Part shown: piece after piece, positions 7,070-10,530 of the stretch
How positions within the stretch are numbered: position 1 is the first letter of the stretch
Layout: every line of letters starts with the position of its first letter
NCBI GenBank assembly: GCA_030536195.1
Contig: JAUNQL010000025.1
Coordinates: forward strand, 1 to 10,530
Direction of reading: 5' to 3'
DNA from: Clostridia bacterium
GTDB lineage: Bacteria > Bacillota > Clostridia > Oscillospirales > Acutalibacteraceae
Length of the DNA: 10,530 nucleotides
Made by a program: the position numbers and the translations under genes
The notes under the pieces: generated by a model
What the model saw: the letters and a program-made list of their open reading frames with translations, nothing else
Told to the model about the DNA's origin: nothing
The model's database searches: none

Positions 7070-9137
7070 ATACATCAAGATTTTGAACGTATTTAGCGTT
7101 CTTTTCAATAAATTCACGACGAGGTTCAACCTTATCACCCATCAAGATTGAGAATGTCTCATCGGCAACCATTGCATCCTCAAGATAAACACGCTTCATA
7201 ATACGTGTCTTAGGATCCATTGTTGTTTCCCAAAGCTGCTCGGCATCCATTTCACCAAGACCTTTGTATCTCTGGATGTCACAGTTACCGCCAAGTTCCT
7301 CTATCTTCTGATCACGTTCCTCATCTGAGAAAGCGTATTCAGATTTCTTGCCCTTGCTAAGCTTGTAAAGTGGAGGTTGAGCGATATAAACATGTCCCTC
7401 TTCTATCAAAGGACGCATATAGCGGAAAAAGAATGTAAGAAGCAATGTCTGGATATGAGCACCGTCGACATCGGCATCGGACATAATAACAATCTTGTTG
7501 TAACGAAGCTTTGTAAGATCAAAGTCCTCACCAATACCTGTACCAAGAGCAGTTACAACTGGTGTCAACTTATCGTTACCAATAACCTTATCAAGTCTTG
7601 CCTTTTCAACGTTAAGCATCTTACCCCAAAGAGGAAGGATTGCCTGATACTGACGCTCACGTCCCTCTTTTGCTGAACCACCCGCAGAGTCACCCTCTAC
7701 GATGTAGAGCTCGGTGAGCTCTGCATTTTTATCAAGACAGTCAGCAAGTTTACCTGGAAGTGAGTTGCCTTCAAGTGCAGTCTTGCGACGAGCAAGATCA
7801 CGAGCCTTGCGTGCAGCCTCACGAGCACGGGAAGCCTCTAATGCTTTGTTGAAGATTGCCTTTGCAACAGCTGGGTTTTCCTCAAAGTATTCCATCAACT
7901 TATCATATACAGTCTTGGATACAAGAGGAGTCATCTCAGTATTACCGAGTTTGCCCTTTGTCTGGCCTTCAAATTCTGCTTCTGTAAGTTTTACAGCGAT
8001 AACAGCAATCATACCCTCACGAACATCGTCACCTGAAAGTTTCTTGTCGCTATCCTTTAATATATTGTATTTCTTACCATAATCATTGAATACACGAGTG
8101 AGAGCTGTCTTGAAACCAGCTTCATGTGTACCACCATCTATTGTTCGAACGTTGTTAGCATATGAATAGAGAATCTCGTTATAACTGTCGTTATACATGA
8201 GAGAAATATCAACTTCACGATCGCCCTTAACAGCATTGAATGAAATAGGCTCTTCGTGTAATGGAGTGTAACCACGCTTTTCGTTAATGAAGTTAACGAA
8301 TTCTGTGATACCACCCTCGTAGCAATAAATTTCTGGCTCTTCTCTCTCTGGATTTTCACGAAGGTCTGTGAGTGTAATTTTAAGACCAGCATTGAGGAAT
8401 GCCTGCTCACGAAGACGCTTCTCAAGAGTATCGAACTCATAGTGAGTTGTCTCCTGGAAAATCTCTTTATTTGCTTTAAATCTGATAGTTGTACCAGTTT
8501 TATCTGTATCACCAATTATCTTAAGTGGCTCAACTGGATCACCAATTTCAAATCTTTGATAATGTACATGGCCATCCTGAGATACCTCTACCTCAAACCA
8601 CTCTGCGAGTGCGTTTACAACAGATGAGCCTACACCGTGAAGACCACCGGATACTTTATATCCAGAGCCGCCAAACTTACCACCTGCATGGAGTACTGTA
8701 AGTACAACTGTTACAGATGAAATACCATACTTTTCATTGATGCCAACAGGGATACCACGACCGTTATCGATTACTTCGATAACATCGTCTGGTAACATGT
8801 TAACTTCAATGTGAGTACAGTATCCTGCAAGTGCCTCGTCGATAGAGTTATCGACAATTTCGTATACCAAGTGGTGAAGACCCTTTGGACCAGTTGAACC
8901 GATGTACATACCTGGGCGCTTTCTAACAGCTTCAAGTCCCTCAAGGACCTGAATCTGATCTGCACCGTATTCCTCGGTTACCAAGGTGTCCATTGACTCT
9001 ACGTCATCGAATTCACCAATCTCAGCTTCGAGCTCTGCCTCACGAGCAGCAGCAGCTTCTTCCTTAGAAACTACTTTCCCCTGCTCGGCCTCGAGCTCTT
9101 CGTCCTGAATTTCAAGATTCTCGTTTTCAATGCTCAA
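7068..9137 (-). CDS. gyrB: DNA gyrase subunit B
   Basis: This 689-residue subunit is the ATPase partner of GyrA. A GHKL ATP-binding domain shows RKRPGMYIG (72-80), Glu93 and Asn97 in EIVDNSIDEA, DNGRGIPV (124-131) and GGLHGVGSSVVNAL (164-177). The transducer domain has the QTKGKLG loop (392-398) that contacts ATP phosphate. The TOPRIM domain has EGDSAGGS (481-488) with Glu481, and SDADVDG (553-559) with Asp554, Asp556 and Asp558 for magnesium. The C terminus (EPRREFIEKNA) is canonical. Two oddities stand out. About 52 extra, mostly acidic residues precede the usual GyrB start. Trp504, in LPLWGK, replaces the residue equivalent to E. coli Lys447. The start is TTG, overlapping the remB stop as TTGA, with GGAGG 9 bases upstream. 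The first internal ATG (residue 49) has no good ribosome binding site. Confidence 0.98.
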   Translation of the reverse strand: MSIENENLEIQDEELEAEQGKVVSKEEAAAAREAELEAEIGEFDDVESMDTLVTEEYGADQIQVLEGLEAVRKRPGMYIGSTGPKGLHHLVYEIVDNSIDEALAGYCTHIEVNMLPDDVIEVIDNGRGIPVGINEKYGISSVTVVLTVLHAGGKFGGSGYKVSGGLHGVGSSVVNALAEWFEVEVSQDGHVHYQRFEIGDPVEPLKIIGDTDKTGTTIRFKANKEIFQETTHYEFDTLEKRLREQAFLNAGLKITLTDLRENPEREEPEIYCYEGGITEFVNFINEKRGYTPLHEEPISFNAVKGDREVDISLMYNDSYNEILYSYANNVRTIDGGTHEAGFKTALTRVFNDYGKKYNILKDSDKKLSGDDVREGMIAVIAVKLTEAEFEGQTKGKLGNTEMTPLVSKTVYDKLMEYFEENPAVAKAIFNKALEASRAREAARKARDLARRKTALEGNSLPGKLADCLDKNAELTELYIVEGDSAGGSAKEGRERQYQAILPLWGKMLNVEKARLDKVIGNDKLTPVVTALGTGIGEDFDLTKLRYNKIVIMSDADVDGAHIQTLLLTFFFRYMRPLIEEGHVYIAQPPLYKLSKGKKSEYAFSDEERDQKIEELGGNCDIQRYKGLGEMDAEQLWETTMDPKTRIMKRVYLEDAMVADETFSILMGDKVEPRREFIEKNAKYVQNLDV

Positions 9138-9412
9138 AACTTAAAACCTCCATCATATTGCTTACCAGAAAAACGCTTTATAAGTGTTGCTGGTGCTAAC
9201 TGCGAAATATAAACTGTTTCTTCGTTATTTTTATCTTTACATACTATAAATGATTTAGGGAGTTCCATTGATACGTTTTTAACTCGCCCCTGCTTCGTTG
9301 CATTTGAGAGGTAATTTCTCGTGTGCTTTGAAACGGTTGTGTTATCAATATCAAAGATTCCAACTATATCATCTGTATTTATTACTGTGTACTGTCCTAA
9401 GTGGAGGAACAT
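9134..9412 (-). CDS. remB: Extracellular matrix regulator RemB (DUF370, YaaB)
   Basis: This small protein (92 residues) belongs to the DUF370/RemA-RemB family. Bacillus subtilis RemB (YaaB) is encoded between recF and gyrB, as here, and takes part in regulating biofilm matrix genes. RemA of the same family binds DNA. The family start MFLHLG (1-6) and DIVGIFD (15-21) is visible, followed by LPKSFIV (51-57) and VYISQLAPATLIKR (67-80), which align with the TPKS and TLKKR segments I recall from YaaB. The gene overlaps the 3' end of recF by 16 bases and the gyrB start by 4. Its own ribosome binding site (AAAAGGAGG) is inside recF. The C-terminal tail is about ten residues longer than in B. subtilis. 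Family and position are clear; a matrix role in this organism is inferred only. Confidence 0.93.
   Translation of the reverse strand: MFLHLGQYTVINTDDIVGIFDIDNTTVSKHTRNYLSNATKQGRVKNVSMELPKSFIVCKDKNNEETVYISQLAPATLIKRFSGKQYDGGFKF
9147..9151 (-). promoter_or_regulatory. Ribosome binding site supporting the TTG start of gyrB
   Basis: GGAGG on the - strand lies 9 bases before the TTG at 9137, inside the end of remB. It is the only strong Shine-Dalgarno sequence near the gyrB N terminus. It therefore supports translation of the acidic N-terminal extension. Confidence 0.75.
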
Positions 9413-10512
9413 AGCTGTCCTCCTTTTATCTCAAAGACCTTACCGTTCTTTGATTTTAAAATTGAGGAAGGATCACAACATGTTATGAAAACTTGCCATC
9501 CCTCTATGTGATTCAATATGTAATCTTGACGACTTCCATCGAGTTCGCTCATTACGTCGTCTAAAAAAGCAACCGGTTGTTTACCCGTTATCTTCTTAAT
9601 GACAGCTGCTTCTGAAAGTTTAAGTGATAATGCCGCACTCCTCTGTTGTCCCTGAGAACCAAAATTCTTAACTGGGAGCCCGTCGAGACTTATCAAAATA
9701 TCATCTCTATGTGGACCTATCGAAGTGCTGCCATTTTGCATGTCCTCTCGACGCGCTTTTTTCAAAGCCTCTAAAATCTCAAGTGTCAGATTATCAACAT
9801 CAGTTGAAGAAAAATGCGATGGACTCTCGTACGAAATATCAATTTCTTCCTTGCCACTTGATATTCCTGAATAAATATCGCAAAGGAATGGTTTTAATTC
9901 ATCAAGATATTTAAGTCGCTGAGTCATAATTATCGCGCTGTAGCTCGCCAGGCGCTCATCCCATATTTCCAATGTATCGATAAGCTCACTGTGATATGTC
10001 ACATCTTTGAGCAAAGCGTTTCGCTGCTCAAGAATTTTATTAAAATCAGTGAGCACATTGGAATATTTTGGGCGCAACTGGCACAGCGCCATATTCATAA
10101 ATTTTCTCCGCTCTATTGGGCCGCCTTTTACAAGGCTCAAATGCTGCGGAGCAAAAATTATGCCAAGAAATTCACCAAAGAAAACAGATGAAGAATTATG
10201 CTCAACTCCATCAAGAATTGCCTTTTTCTTTTCACTTAAAATAAGTTCAGCCTCATGCTCTCTCTTGTCATCAGTGAAAGACATCGAAAGTTTTGCAAAA
10301 TCATGTGGAGCAAAAGAATTATCAAATCTTATTAATTCCTTCTCTTTTGATCCACGGAAAGATTTACAACCTGTAAAAAGCCAAAGTGATTCAAGTAGAT
10401 TGGTTTTTCCCTGTGCATTTTCGCCGTAAATTATATTTACGGATTCACAAGGCTCACTTTTTATATTCTCTATATTTCTGAAATTTTGAATTTCTAGAGA
10501 ATTAACTTTCAT
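9397..10512 (-). CDS. recF: DNA replication and repair protein RecF
   Basis: This 371-residue SMC-like ATPase binds gapped and double-stranded DNA and, with RecO and RecR, helps load RecA at stalled or damaged forks. Visible motifs are the N-terminal FRN (11-13), Walker A GENAQGKT (30-37), GPHRDD (266-271), the signature FGSQGQQRSAALSLKL (284-299), and Walker B with D-loop VAFLDDVMSELD (314-325). Length is normal for the family and nothing is missing. The start ATG has only a weak purine-rich AGAAG upstream. It appears to overlap the end of an upstream gene, so coupled translation is likely. It ends with TAG inside remB. Placement before remB and gyrB is the standard Bacillota origin-region order. 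Confidence 0.97.
   Translation of the reverse strand: MKVNSLEIQNFRNIENIKSEPCESVNIIYGENAQGKTNLLESLWLFTGCKSFRGSKEKELIRFDNSFAPHDFAKLSMSFTDDKREHEAELILSEKKKAILDGVEHNSSSVFFGEFLGIIFAPQHLSLVKGGPIERRKFMNMALCQLRPKYSNVLTDFNKILEQRNALLKDVTYHSELIDTLEIWDERLASYSAIIMTQRLKYLDELKPFLCDIYSGISSGKEEIDISYESPSHFSSTDVDNLTLEILEALKKARREDMQNGSTSIGPHRDDILISLDGLPVKNFGSQGQQRSAALSLKLSEAAVIKKITGKQPVAFLDDVMSELDGSRQDYILNHIEGWQVFITCCDPSSILKSKNGKVFEIKGGQLCSST
9419..9427 (-). promoter_or_regulatory. Ribosome binding site of remB inside recF
   Basis: A near-perfect AAAAGGAGG on the - strand sits 6 bases before the remB ATG, within the last ten codons of recF. It supports the start and the recF-remB overlap. Confidence 0.8.
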
Positions 10513-10530
10513 CTACTTCTATCCGGTACA
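10502..10530 (-). CDS. 3' end of an upstream gene, probably the S4-domain protein YaaA/RlbA (partial)
   Basis: On the - strand, one frame entering from the right edge reads YRIEVDES and then stops at TAA (10504-10502), overlapping the recF start by 11 bases. In Bacillota the gene before recF is usually a small S4-domain RNA-binding protein (YaaA/RlbA), and such an ending is plausible for it. Only eight codons are visible. Another frame gives an ATGA overlap with recF and cannot be excluded. The identification rests on gene order. Confidence 0.35.

Noticed and set aside
7714..8082. 122-codon open frame on the + strand
   Set aside because: It is antisense to the gyrB transducer and TOPRIM junction, low in complexity and without family features.
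8991..8993. Internal ATG (residue 49) as the gyrB start
   Set aside because: It has no proper Shine-Dalgarno sequence, whereas the TTG at 9137 has GGAGG at good spacing and overlaps the remB stop. It remains the main alternative if the acidic extension is not translated.
10007..10429. 140-codon open frame on the + strand
   Set aside because: It is antisense to the conserved recF N-terminal half, has no recognisable motif and is best explained as a shadow frame.

Overview
The window looks like ordinary chromosome from a low-to-moderate GC Gram-positive anaerobe of the class Clostridia (Bacillota), possibly Lachnospiraceae-like. The evidence is the gene order recF-remB-gyrB-gyrA, strong AGGAGG-type ribosome binding sites, a lipoprotein of a type I associate with Clostridia, and a LytR-CpsA-Psr cell-wall protein. 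The family-level placement is inference only.

Region 1 (1-3138, + strand) starts with a three-cofactor oxidoreductase of the Old Yellow Enzyme / 2,4-dienoyl-CoA reductase type, closed by a clear intrinsic terminator (2031-2066). A two-gene unit follows: a dCMP deaminase closely resembling the eukaryotic DCTD type, then, 12 bases later, a small lipoprotein of unknown function.

Region 2 (3139-3196) is a strong hairpin with T-rich flanks on both sides. It probably terminates the two convergent transcription units.

Region 3 (3193-10530, - strand) is one tightly packed operon read from right to left: the last codons of an upstream gene (probably the S4-domain protein YaaA/RlbA), recF, remB (DUF370), gyrB, gyrA and an LCP-family gene. 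Every junction either overlaps or is 13 bases or shorter. gyrB starts at TTG inside a TTGA overlap with the remB stop, gyrA starts at GTG, and the LCP gene begins one base after the gyrA stop. The order matches the conserved dnaA-dnaN-yaaA-recF-yaaB-gyrB-gyrA cluster next to the replication origin of Bacillota, so oriC probably lies beyond the right edge. The - strand genes would then run with the replication fork and the + strand genes against it.

There is no mobile element, CRISPR array, tRNA or rRNA, and no stretch over 300 bases lacks a gene. I see no new multi-gene system. The points worth a second look are residue-level or architectural: Ala at the quinolone-anchoring serine position of GyrA, Trp at the Lys447 position of GyrB, a long acidic N-terminal extension on GyrB, an acidic GyrA tail, an LCP protein with a long basic tail translationally coupled to gyrase, and an Old Yellow Enzyme relative with altered active-site and Fe-S motifs.
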